Assembly: GCF_009363895.1 (NCBI RefSeq) | Contig: NZ_CP045434.1 | Span: forward strand, 1,240,001-1,304,000 | Source: Sphingomonas ginsengisoli An et al. 2013 | Lineage (GTDB): Bacteria > Pseudomonadota > Alphaproteobacteria > Sphingomonadales > Sphingomonadaceae | DNA: 64,000 nt | Direction of reading: 5' to 3' | In this document: positions 27,543 to 36,913 of the stretch, piece after piece | Layout: each line of letters starts with the position of its first letter | How positions within the stretch are numbered: the stretch's first letter is position 1 | Notes under the pieces: generated by a model | The model's input: only the letters and a program-made list of their open reading frames with translations | Databases searched by the model: none | Told to the model about the DNA's origin: nothing | Made by a program: the position numbers and the translations under genes

Positions 27543-28085
27543 ATGACCGACCTCCGATTGCTGGCCGAAGAGATGACAGGCGAAGGCTGTCGCGCCCTCC
27601 TCTTTGCTGAGGAGAATCGCGCGGCGCTCAAGGCCGCCTGCGCCGAAGACGGTGACATCTGGTCAATCTATTCGGTCAGCTGCGATCCTGAGCATTTCGA
27701 CGGCACGATTGACGCGCTCCTGGCGCGGCCCGACGCGCTGACGTTCGTCCTGTTCGACGGTGACGAGTTCGCCGGCATGTCGAGCTTCCTGCGGATCGAC
27801 GAGCGCAACGCGGTGCTCGAGATCGGCTTCACTTATTACCGCCCGCACCTCCGTGGGACCGGGCGCAACCGGCGGGTCAAGGCGATGATGATCGGACGCG
27901 CCTTCGCCGCCGGCTTCCGCCGCATCGAGTTTCGGGTCGACCGCCGCAACTTGCGCAGCCAGGCGGCGTGCAAGAAGCTCGGCTTCGTCCGCGAAGGCAT
28001 CCGCCGCGCCGACACGATCACCTGGACCGGCCACATCCGCGACACGGTGATGTTCAGCGTGCTGCCGTGGGAGTGGCCGGTGTGA
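27543..28085 (+). CDS. GNAT family N-acetyltransferase, RimJ/RimL-like
   Basis: A 180-residue acetyltransferase. The fold is recognisable from GFTYYRPHLRGTGRNRRVKAMMIGRAF (acetyl-CoA pocket) and the following FRVDRRNLRSQAACKKLGFVREGIRR block, which is the RimJ/RimL/SpeG-type C-terminal pattern. The target is unknown; members act on ribosomal N-termini, amino acids or small amines. Confidence 0.85.
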   Translation: MTDLRLLAEEMTGEGCRALLFAEENRAALKAACAEDGDIWSIYSVSCDPEHFDGTIDALLARPDALTFVLFDGDEFAGMSSFLRIDERNAVLEIGFTYYRPHLRGTGRNRRVKAMMIGRAFAAGFRRIEFRVDRRNLRSQAACKKLGFVREGIRRADTITWTGHIRDTVMFSVLPWEWPV

Positions 28086-28117
28086 CCGTGTGAATCCCGC
28101 AACGATACAAATTTGAT

Positions 28118-28134
28118 TTAACTTGGAGTAAACA
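28118..28134. promoter_or_regulatory. CtrA-like/shared box upstream of PEP-CTERM gene
   Basis: The sequence TTAA-N7-TAAA (28118-28132), continuing into GTAAACA (28128-28134), lies 61 bases before the PEP-CTERM start. It resembles the CtrA site TTAA-N7-TTAA. The string GG(A/C)GTAAACA recurs at 39409-39418, at nearly the same distance before another PEP-CTERM gene. Confidence 0.3.
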
Positions 28135-28194
28135 AACCTAGCCTAATGCAACGTAAGCTTTATCGCTCGTGTCCGTCATCAAGAGGGGCATTAC

Positions 28195-28824
28195 ATGAAG
28201 CTGACCATCATTCTCGCGGCCGCGGCGACGGCGCTGCTGGGCTCTGCAACGGGGGCCAGTGCCCAGAATGTCAATTTCGACGAACTGACGTCGCCGCCCG
28301 TGACCTGCTGCTATGCCAACACCGGCGTCCATGGGCCGCTCACCTATGCAGGGGTCACGATCCACGACGCGAACAACAGCGGCTTCGTGATGAATGGAGA
28401 GGGCTGGGCGGGTCTTCAGACGTCGGGTGCCAACCTGTTCGGCACGCAAAGCGGCAGCATCTCGTTCGATTTCTCGAACCCGGTCAGCAACCTGGCGTTC
28501 GACCTCATCAACGGGACGAGTGCATCGACTTATACCGTTCAACTGTTCGGATTGGGCAACTCGCTTCTCGACAGCCGGGTCCTGACATTGGGCAGCTTCG
28601 GGAATAGTGCCGCTGTCGGGCACGTCAGCTTCGCTGACTCGGGGATTGCAAGTGCCCGGATCACCGGAAGCAACAACTTTGCCGTCGACACGATCAGCTT
28701 TGGCGTCTCGGCGGTGCCGGAACCGTCGACCTGGGCGCTGATGCTGCTGGGTTTTGGCGGGATGGGTCTGGCTATGCGTCGTGACCGCCGCCGTTCGTCG
28801 TCGATGCTGGCGCAGGTCGCCTAG
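28195..28824 (+). CDS. PEPxxWA-CTERM sorting domain-containing secreted protein
   Basis: A 209-residue exported protein. It has a signal peptide (residues 1-24, ending ATGASA-QN) and a beta-rich, Ser/Gly/Asn-rich body. The C-terminus is the PEP-CTERM sorting signal: VPEPSTWALMLLGFG followed by a hydrophobic helix and basic residues (MRRDRRR). Proteins of this class are processed by an exosortase and placed at the envelope or in the extracellular matrix. No exosortase is in the window. A terminator follows directly. Confidence 0.92.
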   Translation: MKLTIILAAAATALLGSATGASAQNVNFDELTSPPVTCCYANTGVHGPLTYAGVTIHDANNSGFVMNGEGWAGLQTSGANLFGTQSGSISFDFSNPVSNLAFDLINGTSASTYTVQLFGLGNSLLDSRVLTLGSFGNSAAVGHVSFADSGIASARITGSNNFAVDTISFGVSAVPEPSTWALMLLGFGGMGLAMRRDRRRSSSMLAQVA

Positions 28825-28847
28825 ACTTCGGATTGATAACGGGGGAG

Positions 28848-28876
28848 AAGCCCGGCCAGAAATGGCCGGGCTTTTT
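28848..28876 (+). terminator. Rho-independent terminator after PEP-CTERM gene
   Basis: A near-perfect 11-bp stem, AAGCCCGGCCA (28848-28858) with TGGCCGGGCTT (28863-28873), a four-base loop and a T-run (28872-28876). Confidence 0.85.
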
Positions 28877-28937
28877 CGCGCGCCTCGAGGACCATCGGGT
28901 CGCCCCCGCGCGACAACCGCGCTAAGCGGCTCGGCCC

Positions 28938-29552
28938 ATGGCCAAGCTCTATTTCTACTATGCCGCGATGAACGCAGGAAAATCGACGACGCTGCTGCAA
29001 GCGGACTTCAACTACCGCGAGCGCGGGATGGAGACGATGCTGTGGACCGCGGCGCACGACGATCGCGCCGGGACTGGGCGGATCGCCTCGCGGCTCGAGA
29101 TCGGAGCGGAAGCGTACGTCTATCGGCCCGACACCAATTTGCGCGACGCCGTCCTCGACGAGTTGAAGGCCCGCCAGCTCCATTGCGTGCTGGTCGACGA
29201 GGCCCAGTTCCTGACCCACGAGCAGGTGCTCGAGCTGTGCGGCCTCGCCGACGAGTTCAACATCCCCGTGCTCTGCTACGGCCTCCGCACCGACTTCCTC
29301 GGCCAGCTCTTCCCGGGCAGCGCGGCCCTGCTCGCGCTCGCCGACGCGCTGATCGAGCTCAAGGCCGTGTGCGAGTGCGGGCGCAAGGCAACGATGAACC
29401 TGCGGGTGGACGAGACCGGCCACGCCGTCGCGGCAGGCGCGCAGACCGAGATTGGGGGCAACGACCGCTACGTCGCGCTGTGCCGCCGCCACTTCTTCGA
29501 GCGGCTCCGCGCAAGCGAGGCGGGCAGCATAAGCGGCGACGCGGCCGCCTGA
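28938..29552 (+). CDS. tdk: Thymidine kinase
   Basis: A 204-residue type II thymidine kinase that phosphorylates thymidine in the salvage pathway. The P-loop is AAMNAGKSTTLLQ and the Walker B region is CVLVDEAQFL. The structural zinc region starts with the CECG pair and ends with the CRRHFFE block. It is followed after two bases by truB, an arrangement that interrupts the rbfA-truB order usual in proteobacteria. Confidence 0.94.
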   Translation: MAKLYFYYAAMNAGKSTTLLQADFNYRERGMETMLWTAAHDDRAGTGRIASRLEIGAEAYVYRPDTNLRDAVLDELKARQLHCVLVDEAQFLTHEQVLELCGLADEFNIPVLCYGLRTDFLGQLFPGSAALLALADALIELKAVCECGRKATMNLRVDETGHAVAAGAQTEIGGNDRYVALCRRHFFERLRASEAGSISGDAAA

Positions 29553-29554
29553 CC

Positions 29555-30514
29555 ATGCTTCACGGCTGGATCATCCTCGACAAGCCGGTCGGGCTTGGCT
29601 CGACACAGGCGGTGTCGGCGGTCAAGCGCGCGCTGCGCGAGGCGGGCGAGCCCAAGACCAAAGTCGGGCACGGGGGGACGCTCGACCCGCTGGCGAGCGG
29701 GGTGCTGCCGATCGCGCTGGGCGAGGCGACCAAGCTCGCCGGGCGGATGCTCGCCGCGACCAAGGCCTATGACTTCACCATGCGGTTTGGTGAGCAAACC
29801 AGCACGCTCGATCTCGAAGGCGAGGTGGTGGCAAAGAGCGAGGTAAGGCCGACGCTGGCTGAGGTCATGGCGGTGCTGCCGCGCTTCACGGGCCCGATCG
29901 AGCAGGTCCCGCCGGCGTATTCGGCGCTGAAGGTCGACGGACAGCGGGCTTACGCGCTGGCGCGGGCGGGCGAAGAGGTGGCTCTCAAGAGCCGGGCGGT
30001 GACGATTTTCGATCTCACGGTCCGTCACCCTGAACTTGTTTCAGGGTCCATCTCTCCATCCGAGCCGCAGGCCCAAGAATGGATGCTGAAACAAGTTCAG
30101 CATGACGGGTTGGCCGAAATCACCCTCTCCGCCACTGTCTCCAAGGGCACCTACATCCGCAGCCTCGCCCGCGACATCGCGCTGGAGCTGGGCACCGTAG
30201 GTCACGTCACCATGCTGCGCCGGACCAAGGCGGGTCCGTTCACCCTCGCCGAGGCGATATCGCTGGACTTTCTGGGCGAAGTCGCTAAGGCGCGGCGGCT
30301 TGATGGGGCGGTACTCCCGCTGATCGCGGGGCTGGACGACATCCCGGCCCTCCCCGTCTCACCCGAAGACGCTGCTTTGCTCCGCCAGGGGCGCCGGCTG
30401 CTTCGGTCACCTGCGGTTGCAGGCCTCCACCTGGCCATGGACGAGGATCGTCCGGTGGCGCTGGTCGAAGGCGGCGACGACGGCCTCCGGGTCGTACGCG
30501 GGTTCAACGTCTAA
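29555..30514 (+). CDS. truB: tRNA pseudouridine(55) synthase TruB with an in-frame palindromic insertion
   Basis: A 319-residue enzyme that makes pseudouridine 55 in the T-arm of tRNAs. The catalytic aspartate lies in [15 protein letters not shown], with later signatures [17 protein letters not shown] and [14 protein letters not shown]. The ATG at 29555 gives the standard start [11 protein letters not shown]. Residues about 157-185 (starting HPELVSGS, ending LKQVQHDG) do not belong to the family. They are encoded by an 87-base two-hairpin repeat at 30022-30108 inserted in frame; without it the protein would be about 290 residues. The insert lies between conserved strands, presumably in a surface loop, so activity is likely kept. 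Confidence 0.94.
   Translation: MLHGWIILDKPVGLGSTQAVSAVKRALREAGEPKTKVGHGGTLDPLASGVLPIALGEATKLAGRMLAATKAYDFTMRFGEQTSTLDLEGEVVAKSEVRPTLAEVMAVLPRFTGPIEQVPPAYSALKVDGQRAYALARAGEEVALKSRAVTIFDLTVRHPELVSGSISPSEPQAQEWMLKQVQHDGLAEITLSATVSKGTYIRSLARDIALELGTVGHVTMLRRTKAGPFTLAEAISLDFLGEVAKARRLDGAVLPLIAGLDDIPALPVSPEDAALLRQGRRLLRSPAVAGLHLAMDEDRPVALVEGGDDGLRVVRGFNV
30022..30108. repeat. REP-like two-hairpin palindromic element inside truB
   Basis: Two 30-base arms (30022-30051 and 30079-30108) are inverted copies matching at 26 of 30 positions. Each arm is itself a hairpin with 8-bp stem and 5-base loop: ACCCTGAA/TTCAGGGT (30027-30047) and ATGCTGAA/TTCAGCAT (30083-30103). The four differences between arms are compensatory within each stem. 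The element is 87 bases, a multiple of three, and has no in-frame stop. From memory, the same type of sequence is a common dispersed repeat in sphingomonad genomes; no second copy is seen in this window. Confidence 0.85.
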
Positions 30515-30533
30515 CGATATAAGGAGTGACACG

Positions 30534-30803
30534 ATGTCGATTACCGCCGAGCGCAAGGCGCAGGTCATCAAGGATTACGCCCGCGAAGCCAATGACACGG
30601 GTTCGCCCGAGGTCCAGGTCGCGATCCTCACCGATCGCATCAACACGCTGACTGAGCATTTCAAGACGCACGCCAAGGACAATCACAGCCGGCGCGGCCT
30701 GCTGATGATGGTCAACAAGCGGCGCAGCCTGCTTGATTATCTCAAGCGCGAGGATGCTCAGCGCTACACCGACCTGATCGGTCGCCTGGGGCTCCGCAAG
30801 TAA
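30534..30803 (+). CDS. rpsO: 30S ribosomal protein S15
   Basis: An 89-residue ribosomal protein that binds the 16S rRNA central domain. The whole chain matches the family, with [31 protein letters not shown] and RRSLLDYLK. The ATG at 30534 follows AAGGAG; the open frame upstream lies inside truB. It is followed by a structured intergenic region and pnp, the conserved rpsO-pnp order. Confidence 0.97.
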   Translation: MSITAERKAQVIKDYAREANDTGSPEVQVAILTDRINTLTEHFKTHAKDNHSRRGLLMMVNKRRSLLDYLKREDAQRYTDLIGRLGLRK

Positions 30804-30816
30804 CCCGACTTTCCTG

Positions 30817-30958
30817 AAGGGCGCCCATCGCGGCGCCCTTCGCCTATTCGGACAGTCCCGCAATCCGGCGGGACGTTCAGGGGCTCAAACAACGCCCCGC
30901 ACCGCTCGCAGACCGGTTGTCTGCCTCAAGCTGCCCCCGCACGCATCTGGCGGCGGGG
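30817..30958 (+). promoter_or_regulatory. Multi-hairpin leader between rpsO and pnp
   Basis: Five consecutive short inverted repeats fill the 168-base gap: AAGGGCGCC/GGCGCCCTT (30817-30840), GTCCCGC/GCGGGAC (30855-30874), GGGGC/GCCCC (30880-30898), GCAGAC/GTCTGC (30908-30924) and CCCCGC/GCGGGG (30935-30958). The first could be an rpsO terminator but lacks a T-run. In E. coli the pnp leader is cut by RNase III and bound by PNPase for autoregulation; a similar role here is inference. Confidence 0.5.
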
Positions 30959-30971
30959 TGAAGGAAACAAG

Positions 30972-33365
<2,394 letters not shown>

Positions 33366-33390
33366 GCCGCGTCTTCCCATCGAATGAAGA

Positions 33391-33419
33391 GGCCTCGCGG
33401 GCGACCGCGGGGCCTTTTT
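33391..33419 (+). terminator. Rho-independent terminator of pnp
   Basis: A 10-bp stem, GGCCTCGCGG (33391-33400) with CCGCGGGGCC (33405-33414), one T-G wobble, a four-base loop and TTTTT directly after. Confidence 0.85.
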
Positions 33420-33430
33420 CATTGGTGCGC

Positions 33431-33610
33431 TCAGCGCGGGTCGGGCGGAAGCCGGCGCTTGCCTTTAAGGCGGCTGGTGAGGTGAAACGCGCGGCAGCGG
33501 TCGCAGCGATAGGGCCGGAGTTCGGCAGGGCCGGTCCGCGCGCCAGCAATGGCTCCTTCAACCGAATCGTAGGAGACCTTGCGCCGGCAGATGCTCAGCC
33601 GCGTGCGCAA
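33431..33610 (-). CDS. Small basic zinc-ribbon-like protein (59 aa)
   Basis: A 59-residue frame read from a TTG at 33610, with an in-frame TAG 24 bases upstream and an AGCAGGGG ribosome-like site just before the start. The chain has a leading cysteine (SICRRKVSYDS), then PYRCDRCRAFHLTSR, a CxxC plus histidine arrangement like a one-sided zinc ribbon, and a basic end (KGKRRLPPDPR). I recall short proteins of this pattern (RPYRCDRCG-FHLTSR) as common unannotated genes of sphingomonads. An overlapping plus-strand frame exists but has no such pattern. The function is unknown; nucleic-acid binding is plausible. Confidence 0.65.
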   Translation of the reverse strand: MRTRLSICRRKVSYDSVEGAIAGARTGPAELRPYRCDRCRAFHLTSRLKGKRRLPPDPR

Positions 33611-33830
33611 ATCGAATGCCCCTGCTGGCGTCTAAAACAGGAGACGCTGTTCGAGCGGCGTTTCGGGACAGAAACGAACAAATGTTGTGCCCGAGATGCA
33701 ACGCTAACCGCCAACATCGATTTTTAATCCTGTTATGGGACATCGGATAAGCCGAAGTTGAACGAACGGGTGAATGAGCTGTTAAGACCCTACTGGATTG
33801 CTCACTTCCTCTCGTAACAGGGACTTCCCC
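33611..33830. other. Relatively AT-rich intergenic region before a PEP-CTERM gene
   Basis: About 220 bases without a convincing gene. The composition is clearly more AT-rich than the surroundings. It holds TTTTTAAT (33721-33728) and GCTGTTAAG (around 33780), and probably the promoter and leader of the PEP-CTERM gene at 33831. A CAGGGAC ribosome site ends it. Confidence 0.5.
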
Positions 33831-34394
33831 ATGACCAATGTATTGCGTTTCGCCGCAGCACTCGCCCTTTCAACCGGCCTCGCCACGGGCGCCAGCGCCG
33901 CCGTCATCACTCCGCAGATCGACGGTAATGCCGGTTCGTTTGCGAACCCGACCGTGCAGTGCACGCCGACCGTCAACAGCTGCCCGTCGGGCCAGTCGTT
34001 CACCGACACGGTGACGTTCACCACCCCGACCGGCTACAACAGCGTGTCGTCGATCCTCAATTCGACCTACAACACGTCGAACCCGCTGACGAACCTGAAC
34101 TTCAATTCGGTCGTGCTGAACAACAGCGTGTCGAACTATTCGTTCAACATCGCCAACGGCGTGTTCGACAGCGCCAGCCGTGAGATGATCCCGCTGATCG
34201 CCAATGCGACCAACGTGCTGACCATCAACGGCACCACCTTCGGCGACGCCTCGTACAGCGGCACGCTGTCGTTCGGCGCCACCCCCGCGGTGCCCGAGCC
34301 CGCCACCTGGGCGCTGATGCTCCTCGGCTTCGGCGCGGTCGGCTTCTCGATGCGCCGCCGCAATTCGCAGCAGTTGCTGACCCAGATGGCGTAA
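33831..34394 (+). CDS. PEPxxWA-CTERM sorting domain-containing secreted protein
   Basis: A 187-residue exported protein: signal peptide (1-23, TGASAAVI), a beta-rich Asn/Thr/Ser-rich middle with many repeated NS and NN pairs, and the C-terminal sorting signal PAVPEPATWALMLLGFG plus basic tail MRRRN. The ATG at 33831 was chosen over an in-frame TTG 33 bases earlier because it starts the signal peptide directly and has a ribosome site. It is a likely exosortase substrate at the cell surface, with its own terminator. Confidence 0.92.
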   Translation: MTNVLRFAAALALSTGLATGASAAVITPQIDGNAGSFANPTVQCTPTVNSCPSGQSFTDTVTFTTPTGYNSVSSILNSTYNTSNPLTNLNFNSVVLNNSVSNYSFNIANGVFDSASREMIPLIANATNVLTINGTTFGDASYSGTLSFGATPAVPEPATWALMLLGFGAVGFSMRRRNSQQLLTQMA

Positions 34395-34420
34395 AATCGC
34401 CTTCCAGTATGCGTAACCAA

Positions 34421-34450
34421 AGGGCCCGGCGGCGACGCCGGGCCCTTTTT
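34421..34450 (+). terminator. Rho-independent terminator after PEP-CTERM gene
   Basis: A perfect 10-bp stem, AGGGCCCGGC (34421-34430) with GCCGGGCCCT (34437-34446), a six-base loop and a T-run to 34450. Confidence 0.9.
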
Positions 34451-34487
34451 CATATCTGTTGTCCCGGCTTGCTGCACACAAAGAAAC

Positions 34488-34519
34488 AGCCCGGTCGCGG
34501 GGGGGAGGGCGACCGGGCT
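34488..34519. other. Isolated strong hairpin of unknown role
   Basis: AGCCCGGTCGC (34488-34498) pairs with GCGACCGGGCT (34509-34519), 11 bp with a G-rich loop. It lies in the 264-base gap between a terminator and the histidine kinase gene. On the minus strand it is followed by GTTTCTTTG, so it could be a terminator for minus-strand transcription or part of a small RNA. No gene is seen around it. Confidence 0.4.
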
Positions 34520-34714
34520 GCATTGGGCCTTGAAGCGGAAGGGGGACTCCGTCTTCAGGAGGGTTAACCATCCTCGCCGTGGTGGGTTCCCGCATTTTTG
34601 CATTCGCTTCGTCGGAATGGCCGACGCTTGCCTGTCGGCCGGTTTCGGGCAACGGGAGCGACGGTGCCGCGTTTGCTTCGCACGGCATCAACATTGCGTT
34701 TGAGTGAGCGACTC

Positions 34715-36772
34715 ATGTCCCTGTCAACCCCTGCTGCCCCTGCCGCCGCCGCCGAATTGTTCCGCCGGACAGGCGCCGAGTGCGGACGACTGATTGCCGG
34801 GCGCGACTGGTCGACCTCTCCGCTCGGACCGCTCGATGCGTGGCCGCAAAGCCTGATCACCGCGACGGTCACCCTGCTCTGCTCGCCGGTCCCCATCGTG
34901 ATGCTGTGGGGCGAGCATGGGGTGATGCTCTACAACGATCCCTATTCGCTGTTCGCGGGAGGGCGGCATCCGGAACTGCTTGGCTCGAACGTGCGCGAAG
35001 GCTGGCCCGAAGTCGCCGACTTCAACGATCATGTGATGAAGGTCGGCCTCGCCGGCGACACCCTGTCCTACAAGGACCAGGAACTGACCTTGTACCGGCA
35101 CGGGGTGCCCGAGCAGGTCTGGATGAACCTCGACTATTCGCCGATCTACGATGAAAGCAGGGTACCTGCGGGCGTATTCTGCATTCTCGCGGAGACGACC
35201 GAGCGGGTAAAGGCCGATGCCGCGCTACACGAACTGAATGAGACGCTCGAAGCGCAGGTGGCGGAACGCGCGGCCGAGCGCGATCGGCTGTGGGACCTGT
35301 CGCAGGACATGCTCGCGCGGGCCGATTACACCGGCATGATGTCGGCGGTCAGCCCGGCCTGGACCCGGGTGCTCGGGTGGCGCGAGGACGAGTTGCTGAC
35401 GCGGCCCTACGCCAGCTTTATGCACGATGAGGACATGCCGCCGACGCTGGCGGCAATAGGGCGGATGAGCGAAAACCGCCAGCCGGCGCGGTTCGAGAAT
35501 CGCATCGCCACCGCCGACGGTGGCTGGAAGCATATCGAATGGACCGTCGCGCCCGAGGCCGATGGAGAGAACTTCATCGCGGTTGGACGCGACCTTAGTG
35601 ACGCCAAGGCACGCGAGACCGAACTGCAGGTGGCGCAGGAAGCGCTCCGCCAGAGCCAGAAGATGGAAGCGCTCGGCCAGCTCACCGGCGGCATTGCGCA
35701 CGACTTCAACAATCTGCTGACACCGATCATCGGCGCGCTCGACGTGCTCCGCCGGCATGATCACACCCCGCGCAACGGGCGCCTGCTCGACGGCGCGCTG
35801 GTCAGCGCAGACCGCGCCAAGGTTTTGATCGCGCGGCTGCTGAGCTTCGCCCGCAAGCAGCGGCTGGAAGACAAGGAAGTTGGGCTGCAGCGGCTCCTGA
35901 TCGGCATGACCGACCTCATCGGCAAGTCGCTCGGTCCGACCATCCAGCTTGAGCTGCAACCGCCGCCGGCGGGTCTCACTGCACGGATCGATCCCAATCA
36001 GCTCGAGCTCGCGCTGCTCAACCTCGCGGTTAACGCGCGCGACGCGATGGAAGCCGGCGGCCGCTTGCGCATCGCGGTCAGCGAACAGAAGGTTACTGGC
36101 GCGCACCCGGCTAGCCTGGCGCCCGGCGACTACGTCCGGATCGACGTCCACGATGACGGTCACGGCATGACCCCCGAGACGCTGCGGCTGGCGATCGAGC
36201 CATTCTATTCGACCAAGGAAGTCGGCAAGGGCACCGGGCTTGGCCTGTCGATGGTCCACGGCCTGGCGGCGCAGTCGGGCGGCGGCCTCTCGATCGACAG
36301 CGCGGTCGGCGAGGGCACGACCGTCAGCCTGTGGGTGCCGCGCGGCAGCGGCCAGGTCGACGAGCCAGTCCGCGACGGGATCGAGATCGGCGAGACCAGG
36401 CCGCGCCGCATTCTGCTGGTCGACGACGAGGAACTGGTCCGCGCTGCGACCGCCGAGATGCTGCGCGACGCCGGCCACCGGGTCGACCAGGCCCATAGCG
36501 GTGCGGCGGCACTTGAAAAGCTGCGCGATGACCCCGGTTACGAAGTGCTTGTCACCGATTATGCGATGCCGCAGATGACCGGCGCGGCGCTGATCCGCGC
36601 GGCGCGCACGCTCGCCCCTGCCCTCCCCGCGCTGCTGGTCACCGGCTACGCCAGCGAGACCAGCGACGTCCCTGCCGAAGTGCCGCGGATCGAAAAGCCG
36701 TTCCGCTCGGCCGAGCTGCTCAGCCGTATCGCGCAGCTCGACGGGTCGATCGATCGCGCCGACGCCGGCTGA
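34715..36772 (+). CDS. Hybrid sensor histidine kinase/response regulator (PAS-PAS-HisKA-HATPase-REC)
   Basis: A 685-residue soluble hybrid kinase. Two PAS-type sensor regions are seen (about 25-165 and 195-310), linked by a coiled-coil stretch. The dimerisation domain carries the phospho-accepting His at residue 329 in [14 protein letters not shown]-binding boxes are [20 protein letters not shown] and [15 protein letters not shown] receiver domain from about residue 565 ([10 protein letters not shown]) has the phospho-acceptor Asp at about 615 in VTDYAMPQ. There is no transmembrane segment, so it senses an internal signal. The ATG at 34715 gives the N-terminus; the ribosome site is weak and upstream starts are possible. 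Confidence 0.88.
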   Translation: MSLSTPAAPAAAAELFRRTGAECGRLIAGRDWSTSPLGPLDAWPQSLITATVTLLCSPVPIVMLWGEHGVMLYNDPYSLFAGGRHPELLGSNVREGWPEVADFNDHVMKVGLAGDTLSYKDQELTLYRHGVPEQVWMNLDYSPIYDESRVPAGVFCILAETTERVKADAALHELNETLEAQVAERAAERDRLWDLSQDMLARADYTGMMSAVSPAWTRVLGWREDELLTRPYASFMHDEDMPPTLAAIGRMSENRQPARFENRIATADGGWKHIEWTVAPEADGENFIAVGRDLSDAKARETELQVAQEALRQSQKMEALGQLTGGIAHDFNNLLTPIIGALDVLRRHDHTPRNGRLLDGALVSADRAKVLIARLLSFARKQRLEDKEVGLQRLLIGMTDLIGKSLGPTIQLELQPPPAGLTARIDPNQLELALLNLAVNARDAMEAGGRLRIAVSEQKVTGAHPASLAPGDYVRIDVHDDGHGMTPETLRLAIEPFYSTKEVGKGTGLGLSMVHGLAAQSGGGLSIDSAVGEGTTVSLWVPRGSGQVDEPVRDGIEIGETRPRRILLVDDEELVRAATAEMLRDAGHRVDQAHSGAAALEKLRDDPGYEVLVTDYAMPQMTGAALIRAARTLAPALPALLVTGYASETSDVPAEVPRIEKPFRSAELLSRIAQLDGSIDRADAG

Positions 36773-36860
36773 CGATCACTTCCGATGGCGCATCAACGCG
36801 GCCCGAAAGTCACGCCGCGTCGCCATTTCCCACCCCGCGCCGACGGGCCGTTGTGTTGAC

Positions 36861-36910
36861 CTATATTAAGCTTCAGGAAGCATTTGCGCGTTAAACGACG
36901 CGCGAGGGGA
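36861..36910 (+). promoter_or_regulatory. AT-rich promoter-like region and ribosome-site hairpin before GGDEF-EAL gene
   Basis: CTATATTAAG (36861-36870) in a GC-rich setting suggests a -10 region. Just downstream GCGCGT (36886-36891) can pair with ACGCGC (36898-36903), directly abutting the ribosome site GAGGGGA (36904-36910), so the hairpin could influence translation. Confidence 0.3.
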
Positions 36911-36913
36911 TTG

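Noticed and set aside
33422..33727. A 101-codon plus-strand open frame after pnp
   Set aside because: It begins directly after the pnp terminator, has no ribosome site or motif, and is antisense to the short zinc-ribbon-like frame, which has a clear cysteine pattern.
36773..36913. A small gene between the histidine kinase and the GGDEF-EAL gene
   Set aside because: No frame with a start and ribosome site; the gap holds a promoter-like AT-rich stretch and hairpins only.
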